From positions 2,790,001 through 2,854,000 of the forward strand of contig NZ_CP022823.1 in assembly GCF_002269255.1 (NCBI RefSeq): DNA of 64,000 nt. The letters are read 5' to 3'. The notes beneath the pieces were generated by a model that worked only from the letters and a program-made list of their open reading frames with translations, was not told the DNA's origin and did not search any database. Source of the stretch: Klebsiella quasivariicola (GTDB lineage Bacteria; Pseudomonadota; Gammaproteobacteria; Enterobacterales; Enterobacteriaceae). The translations under genes and the position numbers were made by a program. This document shows, one piece after another, positions 18,560 to 26,984 of the stretch. Every line of letters begins with the position of its first letter. Within the stretch, counting starts at the first letter, position 1.

Positions 18560-19291
18560 CTAGCGGCGGGTAATGTGTTTCACATTGTATTTACTGGTGT
18601 TCTGGTAAATGTCGGAGAAATCGACGATCGCCCGGTTCTGGGCGTAACTGATCGACTGCACCCGCAGCAGGAGGCTGTTTGGCGCCACCTGCAGCAGCTC
18701 CGCCTGCTCGCGGGTCGCCAACACCGGGGTATAGCTGCGGTGGCTCTCGATAATGGTGATATGGCACTCTTTTTTGAAATAGTTGAACTTAGACTGCTCG
18801 AGGTTACCCACGCTGAGCCAGGGAAAGGTGGCGAATGGGATATAGCTGTTTTCCACCAGGATCGGCACCTCATCGATTAGCCGCAGCCGTCGGACGTAAT
18901 ACACTTTCTCCCCCGGCTGGATCTTTAACTGCTGGGCAATGGCCGGAGGGGCATCAAGCAGCGTAAATTCAATGACTTTGTTACGGTAGTTGGTGACGCC
19001 GACCACCTGCATCTGGTAGTTAAACCCCTCCAGTTCTCCGCCATGATAGTTGCTTTTACGCACAATGCAGGTTCCGCTACCGTGACGCCGCGCAATCAGT
19101 TTTTCCTCCTCCAGTAGCGCCAGCGCTTTGCGCAGCGTCATCACCGAGACCTGCAGCTCCGCAGCGAGCGCTTTTTCGCTGGGCAGCATATCGCCCACGG
19201 CATAGTCATCGCTGTTGATGCGGGCCTTCAGTTCAGTGGCAATCTTTTTATAAATCACTTTTAGATGTCTCGATGGCGTAGTTTCTGGCAA
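18560..19291 (-). CDS. GntR-family regulator (HutC/UTRA type)
   Basis: 243 aa. GntR helix-turn-helix (MLPSEKALAAELQVSVMTLR, then GSGTCIVR) and a UTRA effector domain (EKVYYVRRLRLIDEVPILVENSYIP). The frame begins with TTG 19291; the ribosome site is weak, so the exact start is uncertain. It is divergent from the PTS/GH4 operon at 19514 and is almost certainly its repressor, responding to a phospho-sugar as UTRA regulators do. Confidence 0.88.
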   Translation of the reverse strand: MPETTPSRHLKVIYKKIATELKARINSDDYAVGDMLPSEKALAAELQVSVMTLRKALALLEEEKLIARRHGSGTCIVRKSNYHGGELEGFNYQMQVVGVTNYRNKVIEFTLLDAPPAIAQQLKIQPGEKVYYVRRLRLIDEVPILVENSYIPFATFPWLSVGNLEQSKFNYFKKECHITIIESHRSYTPVLATREQAELLQVAPNSLLLRVQSISYAQNRAIVDFSDIYQNTSKYNVKHITRR

Positions 19292-19513
19292 ATGGAATTC
19301 TGATCAACCAAATGTAAATAAAGGATTATTTTTATTTTACGGCGAAAAATCCAACCCTAACTCATCTATAAATCACGCCATATTTATATATCTGTCCAGT
19401 AACAATATATATGACTTTCGTCACAGTTGGCCCTTTTCCTGCTCGGGATACCGATGGTCAGCTCCTAGTCTGATAAGCCTATTCAGCAGGTCTGCGAGGA
19501 CAAGAGGACAACC
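19292..19513. promoter_or_regulatory. Divergent promoter region of the alpha-glucoside PTS locus
   Basis: 220 bp, strikingly AT-rich between 19310 and 19410 compared with the GC-rich flanks. It separates the GntR gene from EIICB and must contain both promoters and the GntR operator. A purine-rich ribosome site (GAGGACAACC) precedes 19514. The exact operator is not resolved. Confidence 0.45.
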
Positions 19514-21046
19514 ATGATTGGGGTGAAAAAGCTTCAGGACTTTTCCAAGGCGATGATCGGGCCGGTGCTGTATCTGCCAGCTATCGGCCTGTTGATCGCC
19601 CTGTTCAGCATGACAACCAACCGACTGTGGGTGGATGAAAGCAGCGGGATCTACCTGGTGGGGAAATTCGTCTCCAGCATGCTCTGGGCGCTGATGAACC
19701 ATCTCGGGTTTCTGTTCTGCCTGGGGCTGGCCAGCGGCCTCGCGAAAACCCGCAAGGCTGAAGCGACCTTCGTGGCGGCGATGACCTGGCTTATCTACCT
19801 GGCGGCGAACAACAGCTGGCTGACCCTGACCCATCGCCTGGCGACCGGGGCCACTAACGCGCAACTGTACGGCAGCGGACAAACCTTTATCTTCGGTTTT
19901 CAGGTTATCGATATGGGCGTGTTCCTCGGTATCATCCTCGGCTGCGCCGTCGCCTTTGTCCACAATCGTGTGGTCGGTATTGAGTTTCGCGGCGCGCTGT
20001 CGATCTACGGCAACAGCAAGCTGGTGCTGATCGTGATGCTGCCGCTGGTTGGCCTGTTTGCTATCGCCACCGTCTATCTCTGGCCGATGGTGGAGCTGGG
20101 CATCTCAGCGTTGACCGGCTTTATGAAATCCTTTGGCGCCATCGGGGTCTTCCTGTACGGCTTTCTCAACCGGTTCCTGATCCCGACCGGGCTGCATCAT
20201 CTGATCTGGTCGCCGTTTGTGTTTACTTCTATCGGCGGTCAGTTGCTGGTTGATGGTCAGACGGTAATGGGTGCCAAGCCCATTTTTCTTGCCGAAATCG
20301 CCCGCCATCCCATTGGCGCGCTGAGTGATTCCGCCCGTTTTCTCACCTATGGCATGGTGAAGATTTTCGGCACCGCCGGTATGGCGCTCGCCTTCTACCG
20401 CACAGCGAAACCGGAGAATAAGCAGCGGCTGAAAGTCACGCTGATCCCCTTGATTGTTACCTCCGTCCTGGTGGGGATCACCGAACCTTTTGAATTTCTC
20501 TTTATCTTCACCGCCCCGCTGCTGTGGCTTATCTACTCCCTGCTGGACGGTTTTTTCCAGATGCTGGCCTGGCTGCTTCATGTCAGGGTCTGCGCCACCA
20601 ACGGCCTTATCGATTTCGTCGTATATAACCTCCCGGCAGGCGCCAGCGTGACGCGCTGGCCGCTGTTTGTCGCCCTCGGCCTGCTGGAAACCGCGACCAT
20701 GTACCTGGTCGGCACCTTCTGTATTACCCGTCTGCGGCTGCTCACCCCGGGGCGCGAAACCGCAGCCGACGATGAACATTCGCAACAGGCTAATCGCGAG
20801 CATCGGGATAAAGGCGCGCTGGTGATTGCCGGGCTGGGCGGTAAAGAGAATGTCTGTGCGGTGGAAAACTGTTTTACCCGTCTGCGGGTTGATGTGCGGG
20901 ACCCCGCCCTTATCCAGCAGACGCTGTTGAAAGAGAGCGGCGGGAGCAACGTGCTGATCAAAGGAAACCATGTCCAGGTGATCTATGGCCTGGGGGTCAA
21001 CAAAATTCGAACGGCGGTCAACGCCAGTCTGGGTGTTACTGAATAA
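19514..21046 (+). CDS. PTS alpha-glucoside transporter, EIICB
   Basis: 510 aa. An EIIC domain of the glucose/maltose (MalX/AglA) class occupies about 1-410, with many membrane helices and the signature GITEPFEFLFIF. A linker rich in Glu/Arg/His leads to an EIIB domain (about 430-510) with phosphorylatable C453 in ENCFTRLRV. No EIIA domain is fused, so it presumably takes phosphate from the glucose-specific EIIA (Crr), as related systems do. It lies 11 bp upstream of the GH4 phospho-glucosidase. The pair resembles K. pneumoniae aglA/aglB, but differs enough from the AglB I recall that it may be a paralogue. Confidence 0.9.
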   Translation: MIGVKKLQDFSKAMIGPVLYLPAIGLLIALFSMTTNRLWVDESSGIYLVGKFVSSMLWALMNHLGFLFCLGLASGLAKTRKAEATFVAAMTWLIYLAANNSWLTLTHRLATGATNAQLYGSGQTFIFGFQVIDMGVFLGIILGCAVAFVHNRVVGIEFRGALSIYGNSKLVLIVMLPLVGLFAIATVYLWPMVELGISALTGFMKSFGAIGVFLYGFLNRFLIPTGLHHLIWSPFVFTSIGGQLLVDGQTVMGAKPIFLAEIARHPIGALSDSARFLTYGMVKIFGTAGMALAFYRTAKPENKQRLKVTLIPLIVTSVLVGITEPFEFLFIFTAPLLWLIYSLLDGFFQMLAWLLHVRVCATNGLIDFVVYNLPAGASVTRWPLFVALGLLETATMYLVGTFCITRLRLLTPGRETAADDEHSQQANREHRDKGALVIAGLGGKENVCAVENCFTRLRVDVRDPALIQQTLLKESGGSNVLIKGNHVQVIYGLGVNKIRTAVNASLGVTE

Positions 21047-21057
21047 CGAGGTGGTAA

Positions 21058-22386
21058 ATGAAAGATAATTTTGTGGTCACGATTGCCGGCGGCGGCAGTA
21101 CTTATACCCCAGGGATTGTGATGATGTTACTGGAAAATATGTCACGCTTTCCCCTGCGGGAGATCCGTCTGTACGACAACCATCACCAGCGTCAGAAGAC
21201 CATCGGCGACGCCTGCGCCATTCTGGTGGCAGAACGCTTCCCGCAGGTGAAGTTCAGCTATACCACCGATCCGCAGGCGGCCTTTACCGGCGTGGATTTC
21301 GTGATGGCGCATATTCGCGTTGGCCTGTATGAGATGCGGGAAAAGGATGAAAAGATCCCACTGAAATATGGCGTGCCGGGTCAGGAGACCTGTGGCCCGG
21401 GTGGGATTGCCTACGGTATGCGCTCCATTGCCGGGGTGCTGGAGCTGGTCGATTATATGCAGCAGTACGCGCCAGGGGCCTGGATGCTCAACTACTCCAA
21501 CCCGGCGGCTATCGTCGCGGAAGCGACCCGTCGTCTGCGGCCCGACGCGCGCATCATCAACATCTGCGATATGCCGGTGGCCATCGAGGGGCTGTTTGCC
21601 GACATCCTCGGCCTGCCATCGCGTAAGGCGCTGAACGTCCGATACTACGGCCTGAACCACTTCGGCTGGTGGACCAGCATCACCGATAAAGCCGGTAACG
21701 ATTTGATGCCGGCGCTGAAACGTCACGTGGCGGAGCAGGGATACAGCAGCCCAAAGGAAGACTTTCAGCATAAGGCGCCGAGCTGGATCGAGACGTTTAA
21801 AAAGGTGAAGGATGTGTTTGCCCTCGATCCGTCGACGCTGCCTAACACCTATCTGAAATACTATCTCTACCCGGACTATGAGGTGGCGCACGCCGATCCA
21901 GACTTTACCCGGGCCAACGAGGTCATGGCCGGGCGTGAAAAAGAGGTGTTTGATATGGCCCGGGAGATCACCCGTCGCGGTACTGCGGAAGGCGCGCATT
22001 TCCATGCCGGGGCCCATGCCACTTTTATTGTCGACCTCGCCTGCGCCATCGCCTTTAACACCCAGGAGCGGATGCTGCTGATCGTCGAGAACAACGGAGC
22101 CATCGCCAACTTTGATGAGACGGCGATGGTGGAAGTTCCCTGTCTGGTGGGCGTCAACGGCCCGGAACCGCTGGCGATGGGGAAAATCCCGTCGTTCCAG
22201 AAAGGATTGATGGAGCAGCAGGTGGCGGTCGAGAAGCTGGTGGTTGATGCCTGGATTGAGGGCAGTTACCAGAAACTGTGGCAGGCCATCACCCTGTCAA
22301 AAACGGTGCCCAGCGCCGCGGTGGCGAAAGCCATCCTCGATGAACTGATCGTCGCCAACGAAGGCTACTGGCCCGCACTGCACTGA
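21058..22386 (+). CDS. 6-phospho-alpha-glucosidase, GH4 (AglB/MalH-like)
   Basis: 442 aa, normal for GH4. NAD-binding IAGGGSTYTPGIVMMLLEN at the N-terminus, GQETCGPGGIAYGMR, and the metal ligands Cys in NICDMP and His in YGLNHFGWW that mark GH4. GH4 enzymes use NAD+ and Mn2+ to open phosphorylated glucosides by an oxidation-elimination route. Ribosome site GAGGTGG precedes ATG 21058. Pairing with an EIICB transporter indicates uptake of an alpha-linked disaccharide (maltose, isomaltulose or other sucrose isomers) as the 6-phosphate, followed by intracellular cleavage. Confidence 0.93.
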   Translation: MKDNFVVTIAGGGSTYTPGIVMMLLENMSRFPLREIRLYDNHHQRQKTIGDACAILVAERFPQVKFSYTTDPQAAFTGVDFVMAHIRVGLYEMREKDEKIPLKYGVPGQETCGPGGIAYGMRSIAGVLELVDYMQQYAPGAWMLNYSNPAAIVAEATRRLRPDARIINICDMPVAIEGLFADILGLPSRKALNVRYYGLNHFGWWTSITDKAGNDLMPALKRHVAEQGYSSPKEDFQHKAPSWIETFKKVKDVFALDPSTLPNTYLKYYLYPDYEVAHADPDFTRANEVMAGREKEVFDMAREITRRGTAEGAHFHAGAHATFIVDLACAIAFNTQERMLLIVENNGAIANFDETAMVEVPCLVGVNGPEPLAMGKIPSFQKGLMEQQVAVEKLVVDAWIEGSYQKLWQAITLSKTVPSAAVAKAILDELIVANEGYWPALH

Positions 22387-22399
22387 TCTTTTTCGTGAT

Positions 22400-22440
22400 G
22401 GGTAAGATGTAGAGAATCCCCCTTCTCTGCATTTTTACCC
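22400..22440 (+). terminator. Terminator-like hairpin after the GH4 gene
   Basis: A long interrupted inverted repeat (GGGTAA...AGAGAA / TTCTCT...TTACCC) around a TCCCCC loop, 14 bp past the GH4 stop. It ends without a long T tract, so it may act as a terminator or as a 3'-end stabilising hairpin. Confidence 0.5.
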
Positions 22441-23115
22441 AGCGTTCCCGCCGGCCACACATTCATCCTATAACCTCCCCCATGGGCTTTCTTCCCCTCC
22501 AGACCGTTGCCAGAAGGCCGCCATCCTCGTTTTACCCTGATCACAGTAATGAAATATAAATTCTATTCTTCGGTATTATGGCGTAAAAATGTGATCTGCG
22601 TTGTATTCTTTGATTTACATTAACCCACTGAAAACAACATCATTATTACCAGGATGTAAATTTAACCTGGTTTTCATGGGGATATGCTCCCTCCATCCTT
22701 TGTGATTGGCTTCATGCATTTACCATTCTGCAACACCAATTTGAAATTAAATTTTCATAATGTGATCTTGTAGCATGCTCATTCCATTTCTTTGTGCCAT
22801 ATTCTTACCACGGTAAATCGCCGGAGCGACAGCAACGTACTACACCAGAGCGCTGTTCATCGGCAAATGTCGGCGCGACCGACGCACTGAAGATCGCTAA
22901 CCCAAAAGGAGAACGGATATCGACTACATCTATGTCAACACCAAGCCGTAAACCTCTTTGACCGCCATTGCTTAGCGTACCCTGCCTTGTGCCGAGCAAT
23001 CACACAAAGAATAAAATCATTTAATTCAGTTAGTTACGACAACACAGGCGTGATAAATCCTGACTGGGGAGATGTATTTTTATCTTGTGTCGTTCAACAA
23101 AATAAAGGGACTACC
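22441..23115. other. Long regulatory/decayed intergenic region before the MFS-EIIA operon
   Basis: About 675 bp without an intact gene. The AT-rich part 22540-22800 contains three TGTGA half-sites (near 22590, 22700 and 22760). The second half of each is poor, so CRP control is possible but unproven. From about 22800 to 22960 the composition becomes coding-like, and short frames such as ATDALKIANPKGE and DYIYVNTKP-stop appear in different frames, suggesting the frameshifted tail of a lost gene. A purine-rich AATAAAGGGA ribosome site precedes the MFS start at 23116. Confidence 0.4.
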
Positions 23116-24561
23116 ATGTCATTTATAACAAACCTGAACCAGCAACAGAGAAAACGACTTCATCAGATTACCTTAGTGGCCACCTTCGGCGGCCTGCTTT
23201 TCGGTTACGACACCGGCGTGATTAACGGCGCCTTTTCCTCACTGAAGCAATACATGGCGCTGACCCCGACCACCGAGGGGCTGGTCATGAGCGTTCTGCT
23301 GGTCGGCGCCGCGCTGGGCAGCGTCTTTGGCGGCAAGTTTGCCGACTTCTTCGGCCGGCGAAAATACTTACTGTTTCTCTCCTTTATTTTTCTCATCGGT
23401 GCGTTGCTCTCCGCCGCTGCCCCCGATATCACGACTTTGCTGATTGCCCGCGCCCTGCTGGGCTACGCCGTCGGCGGCGCCTCGGTTACCGCTCCGACCT
23501 TCATTTCTGAAGTGGCGCCCACCGAGATGCGTGGCAAACTCACCGGCCTGAATGAAGTCGCCATCGTCATTGGCCAGCTGGCGGCGTTTGCCATCAACGC
23601 GATCATCGGCATCATCTGGGGCCATCTGCCGGACGTCTGGCGCTATATGCTGCTGGTCCAGGCCATCCCGGCCATCTGTCTTTTCGTGGGCATGTGGCGC
23701 GCGCCGGAAAGCCCGCGCTGGCTGATTAGCAAAAATCGTCATGATGAAGCGCTGTATATTCTCAAACAGATCCGCCCGGCGGAACGCGCGCAGAAAGAGT
23801 ACGACGACATCTCTACCTTAATCAAAATTGAAGCTGGCAATAAGAACAGCGCCCAGGGCACCTTTGCCACGATCGTCAAAACGCCCTGGATCCTCAAAAT
23901 TTTGCTGGTCGGTATTACCTGGGCCGCCCTGCAGCAAACCACCGGCGTTAACGTCATTATGTATTACGGTACGGAAATTCTGAGTGCCGCCGGTTTCTCC
24001 GAACGAACCTCGCTGATCTGCAACGTGCTGAACGGTGTTTTCTCTGTGGGCGGTATGCTGATTGGCGTGCTGTTCCTTGTCGACCGTTTCAAACGTAAGA
24101 CGATCATTATCTACGGCTTTGCCATTATGGCCACGCTGCACCTGATTATCGCCACTGTCGACTACACCCTGGTGGGCGATCTGAAAGCCACCGTCATCTG
24201 GCTGCTGGGCGCGCTGTTCGTCGGTGTGATGCAGGGCTCGATGGGCTTTATTACCTGGGTGGTCTTAGCCGAGCTGTTCCCGCTAAAATTCCGCGGTCTG
24301 TCGATGGGTATCTCGGTATTTTTCATGTGGATCATGAACGCGGTGGTCAGCTATCTGTTCCCGCTGCTGCAGGCGAAACTGGGCCTTGGGCCGGTCTTCT
24401 TCATCTTCGCGGCCATCAACTATTTAGCCATTCTTTTCGTGGTCTTCGCCCTGCCCGAGACGTCCAATAAGTCGCTTGAGCAGTTAGAAGCGGAGCTGTC
24501 AGCGAATCATGAGGGTAAAAAATCCACTCGTCTCACCAGGGAGGTTGGTTATGATCGATAA
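23116..24561 (+). CDS. MFS sugar-porter family transporter
   Basis: 481 aa with 12 membrane helices. Sugar-porter signatures are present: FGYDTGVINGAF after the first helix, GGKFADFFGRRKYLL in the loop 2-3 region, APESPRWLISKNR after helix 6, QQTTGVNVIMYYG in helix 7 and LPETSNKSLEQLEAEL at the C-terminus. Closest by eye to myo-inositol/pentose/polyol proton symporters. ATG 23116 is chosen over a GTG/ATG frame extending to 22987 because it follows a good ribosome site and matches family length. The end overlaps the EIIA gene by 11 bp. Confidence 0.9.
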   Translation: MSFITNLNQQQRKRLHQITLVATFGGLLFGYDTGVINGAFSSLKQYMALTPTTEGLVMSVLLVGAALGSVFGGKFADFFGRRKYLLFLSFIFLIGALLSAAAPDITTLLIARALLGYAVGGASVTAPTFISEVAPTEMRGKLTGLNEVAIVIGQLAAFAINAIIGIIWGHLPDVWRYMLLVQAIPAICLFVGMWRAPESPRWLISKNRHDEALYILKQIRPAERAQKEYDDISTLIKIEAGNKNSAQGTFATIVKTPWILKILLVGITWAALQQTTGVNVIMYYGTEILSAAGFSERTSLICNVLNGVFSVGGMLIGVLFLVDRFKRKTIIIYGFAIMATLHLIIATVDYTLVGDLKATVIWLLGALFVGVMQGSMGFITWVVLAELFPLKFRGLSMGISVFFMWIMNAVVSYLFPLLQAKLGLGPVFFIFAAINYLAILFVVFALPETSNKSLEQLEAELSANHEGKKSTRLTREVGYDR

Positions 24562-24994
24562 CATCACGCTCGATAATCTGCACATCGGCTGCAAGGCCAG
24601 TAACAAAGCGGAAGTCATCGCCATGATTGGCGCGGAGTTTAAAGCCAAAGGCTATGTCAATCAGGAGTGCGTTCACTTTCTGCTGGAGCGCGAACATCAG
24701 GTCTCGACCTTTTTGGGCAATGGCATCACCCTGCCACATTTGCCGAAATCCGCGACGGATATCATCCTCAAAACCGGGATTGAGATCTATCAGTTTCCTG
24801 ATGGGGTTATCTGGGATCGCAGCAATGTGATGTTTATTGCCATCGGCGTGATCGCGAAAGAGAAAGAGCATATTGATGTGCTCAAAGAAATTGCCTCGAT
24901 ATTTAGCGATGAGCTAATCGCTAACGCGCTGTCATTAATTTCAGACAAAAATGACTTCCTGAAAATTCTGCAGCATAACGCCCTGCCCCATTAA
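24551..24994 (+). CDS. Stand-alone PTS EIIA, mannitol/fructose type
   Basis: 147 aa, the exact size of a single EIIA-Mtl domain (as in CmtB). The phosphorylation site is H63 in FLGNGITLPH. The C-terminal half fits the fold (DRSNVMFIAIGVIAKEKEHIDVLKEIASIF). ATG 24551 lies inside the last codons of the MFS gene, so the two are translationally coupled. There is no EIIB or EIIC of this class in the window. The EIIA therefore cannot be a transport component with its visible neighbours and may regulate the MFS porter. A terminator follows at 25003. Confidence 0.87.
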   Translation: MIDNITLDNLHIGCKASNKAEVIAMIGAEFKAKGYVNQECVHFLLEREHQVSTFLGNGITLPHLPKSATDIILKTGIEIYQFPDGVIWDRSNVMFIAIGVIAKEKEHIDVLKEIASIFSDELIANALSLISDKNDFLKILQHNALPH

Positions 24995-25002
24995 GTGCCT
25001 TT

Positions 25003-25034
25003 CCGCCCGGGGCCGTTGTCCCGGGTGGCTTCTT
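25003..25034 (+). terminator. Terminator of the MFS-EIIA operon
   Basis: 9-bp GC-rich stem CCGCCCGGG/CCCGGGTGG (one G-U pair) with an 8-nt loop, followed by CTTCTTT. It lies 9 bp after the EIIA stop. Confidence 0.65.
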
Positions 25035-25356
25035 TACTTACCCCTGGCAGGAAGACGATCTTACGAATCACCTAATTTTCCCCGTTATAACGTCAATCCC
25101 AATAATAACAATGGAAATTAACGTATCTTAAATGACTTATAAATATAACGAGTGTAGCAACTATCGCAGTAACACCTCTACTTTACACATATAAAACAAT
25201 GATATAGATATTATCCCTACATTTTCGCCGTTCTCTGCTTTAGGCGTTTATTGACGCGCCTCGCCAGGAATAATCTCGCCATCCCATTAATTTTGATTTA
25301 CATCAATACCCTTTCGGCATTTAAACTGCATTTTACAGCGCGATTATTTTGGCAAG
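25035..25356. other. AT-rich intergenic region
   Basis: About 320 bp, AT-rich, with no convincing coding frame. It should carry the promoter of the small membrane-protein genes that follow. Confidence 0.3.
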
Positions 25357-25665
25357 GTGTATACGACATTGGTTTTACGACTTGGATATTTTTTTCGCCG
25401 TCCTGCCAGTTTGTGGGGATGGTTGATGTGCAACGCACTTAATGGTATCGCGATTGTACTCTGCTTTCGTGGGATAAGCCGCATCACTGGCTACAGCGAA
25501 GCGGTCTGGCAGGCCATCATCACGCTGGCTATTATTATATCAACCTGGTATAGCGCGAATTATTTCGCTGCGCTGGAATCACGTCATGACAAACGACGCT
25601 TTTTGCTGCTGGCCTGGGTGGTGATGACTATTTTGTTGAATTTCATTCACCTCAGTGACGGCTAA
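25357..25665 (+). CDS. Small membrane protein of unknown function
   Basis: 102 aa starting at GTG 25357 (AAGG close upstream). Three hydrophobic segments are visible: about 18-38 (SLWGWLMCNALNGIAIVLCF), 48-68 (AVWQAIITLAIIISTWY) and 82-97 (FLLLAWVVMTILLNFI), separated by charged stretches (ESRHDKRR). No family is recognised. A second very small membrane protein follows after 24 bp, so they may be co-transcribed. The start could also lie at an internal ATG in MCNALNG, giving a shorter protein. Confidence 0.55.
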   Translation: MYTTLVLRLGYFFRRPASLWGWLMCNALNGIAIVLCFRGISRITGYSEAVWQAIITLAIIISTWYSANYFAALESRHDKRRFLLLAWVVMTILLNFIHLSDG

Positions 25666-25689
25666 CGCGGACATACAAGGAATCTGCTA

Positions 25690-25830
25690 ATGACGCTGGC
25701 GATGCTGTGGGTGCTTATCAGCCACCATAAAGGGCTGACGCTTTTGCTGGTCGTGATTATTGCGCTGCTCTTTATCGCGATCGCCCCGCTGATAAAGAGG
25801 CTGTTGCGTAACCTCCACCGCGACCCCTGA
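25690..25830 (+). CDS. 46-aa single-helix membrane protein
   Basis: ATG 25690 preceded by AAGGA with 8-nt spacing; stop TGA 25828-25830. The peptide reads MTLAMLWVLISHHKG, then one hydrophobic helix LTLLLVVIIALLFIAIAPL, then a basic tail KRLLRNLHRDP. The architecture (one helix, positive cytosolic end) is that of small inner-membrane modulators. A strong hairpin at 25838-25865 ends the unit. No homologue is recognised. Confidence 0.55.
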   Translation: MTLAMLWVLISHHKGLTLLLVVIIALLFIAIAPLIKRLLRNLHRDP

Positions 25831-25837
25831 CCGTTCT

Positions 25838-25865
25838 GAGCAGGTCGCCGACAGGCGGCCTGCTC
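25838..25865 (+). terminator. Strong hairpin after the small membrane genes
   Basis: 12-bp stem GAGCAGGTCGCC/GGCGGCCTGCTC (one G-U pair) with a 4-nt loop, followed by TCTTAT. It begins 7 bp after the 46-aa gene stop. Confidence 0.6.
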
Positions 25866-25928
25866 TCTTATCTGTACCATTTGCGCCCCCCGACCGCAGC
25901 CATTCAGCCTCAATGTTCGCGCACAAAA

Positions 25929-25947
25929 AGAAATGAGAACCATTATC
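25929..25947 (+). promoter_or_regulatory. Fur box upstream of the IroE-like esterase
   Basis: Read on the minus strand this is GATAATGGTTCTCATTTCT, which agrees with the Fur consensus GATAATGATAATCATTATC at 14 of 19 positions, including GATAATG and TCATT. It lies about 70 bp upstream of the esterase start, as expected for an iron-repressed promoter. Confidence 0.7.
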
Positions 25948-26015
25948 AATCAAGCTGTGCTAACGTGTCGGCCCGACAAAATGTCAGAAGATAAAAAACA
26001 GGGGGAACAGACGAC

Positions 26016-26951
26016 GTGAAGCAGAGTTCAGGGAGCATCACCACAGGCCGGGCTAGCGGGCTGCTGACGCTGGCGGTTGGAGCACTCTTCTACAGTAGCG
26101 GCAGCTGCGCCCGGCCAGATCTTCAGCCGCTGGGGCCAAACATCGCGGCCAAAGGATCGGCTTTCTACCACTTTACCCAACGCCAGTATGATTCTGTCGA
26201 TGGTGCACGCCACTACCGGGTGTGGACCGCCGTACCCAATAAAGCGCCCCCTGCCGCCGGTTACCCGGTGCTGTATATGCTGGACGGTAACGCGGTGATG
26301 GATAAGCTCAGCGACGCATTTTTGCAGCAGCTTTCCGCTGGCTCCCCGCCGGTGATCGTCGCGATCGGCTATCAGACGGCGCTGCCTTTCGACACCGCCG
26401 CCCGGGCCTGGGATTACACCCCACCGCTAAAGACGTTCACACCTCGCACGGGTAAACCCGCGCCACCGCCGCGGAAAACCGGTGGCAATTATATTTTTCG
26501 CCAGCTCCTGACCGAAACGATGGTGCCCCAGGCGGAAGCTAACCTGAAAATAGATCCGCGCCAGCGGGCTCTCTGGGGCCACTCCTACGGCGGACTGTTT
26601 GTACTCGACGCGTGGCGAAACCACTCCCTGTTCAGGATCTACTATTCTGCCAGCCCGTCGCTTGGCCAGGCGCAGACCTATCCCCTGAAGGACACCGCGA
26701 CCCTTGATGGCACCGCGTTTACCGGGACGTCACTGTATCTGCTGGAAGGCGATGGAAAAGCCGCCGCCGAGCCCTCCGGGCATGAAGCCTCCCTGGGCGT
26801 ACTGCGTCAGACCCAGCGGCAGCTGGCCGGTAACGGTCTGACGGTGCAGTTCTGGCGCTACCCTGGACTGACGCATGGGCAGATGTTCGATGTCTCGTTG
26901 CGCTCCGCGCTGCTTCATCTCTCCGGGCAGCCTCCGTTGGCGCATCAGTAA
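26016..26951 (+). CDS. IroE-like siderophore esterase / alpha-beta hydrolase
   Basis: 311 aa of the esterase family that includes IroE and Fes-related enzymes (COG2819 type). An N-terminal hydrophobic signal or anchor (LLTLAVGALFYSSGSC) suggests periplasmic action. Conserved points are the strand YPVLYMLDGNAVMD, nucleophile Ser in LWGHSYGGLFVLDAW, acid residue in YLLEGDGK and the final His in LTHGQMFDVSL. GTG 26016 follows a GGGGGAA ribosome site. The Fur box at 25929 points to iron-regulated hydrolysis of a catecholate siderophore (enterobactin-like), but no siderophore biosynthesis or receptor gene is adjacent, so the substrate is inferred. Confidence 0.8.
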   Translation: MKQSSGSITTGRASGLLTLAVGALFYSSGSCARPDLQPLGPNIAAKGSAFYHFTQRQYDSVDGARHYRVWTAVPNKAPPAAGYPVLYMLDGNAVMDKLSDAFLQQLSAGSPPVIVAIGYQTALPFDTAARAWDYTPPLKTFTPRTGKPAPPPRKTGGNYIFRQLLTETMVPQAEANLKIDPRQRALWGHSYGGLFVLDAWRNHSLFRIYYSASPSLGQAQTYPLKDTATLDGTAFTGTSLYLLEGDGKAAAEPSGHEASLGVLRQTQRQLAGNGLTVQFWRYPGLTHGQMFDVSLRSALLHLSGQPPLAHQ

Positions 26952-26984
26952 CGATCCCGCGCCCACCAGCCAACGGCGGGCGCG

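Noticed and set aside
21142..22017. Minus-strand 291-codon frame inside the GH4 gene
   Set aside because: Antisense shadow with no domain motif; the plus-strand GH4 motifs are complete.
22580..22780. CRP sites upstream of the MFS-EIIA operon
   Set aside because: Only TGTGA half-sites are clear; the second halves are too poor to annotate individual sites.
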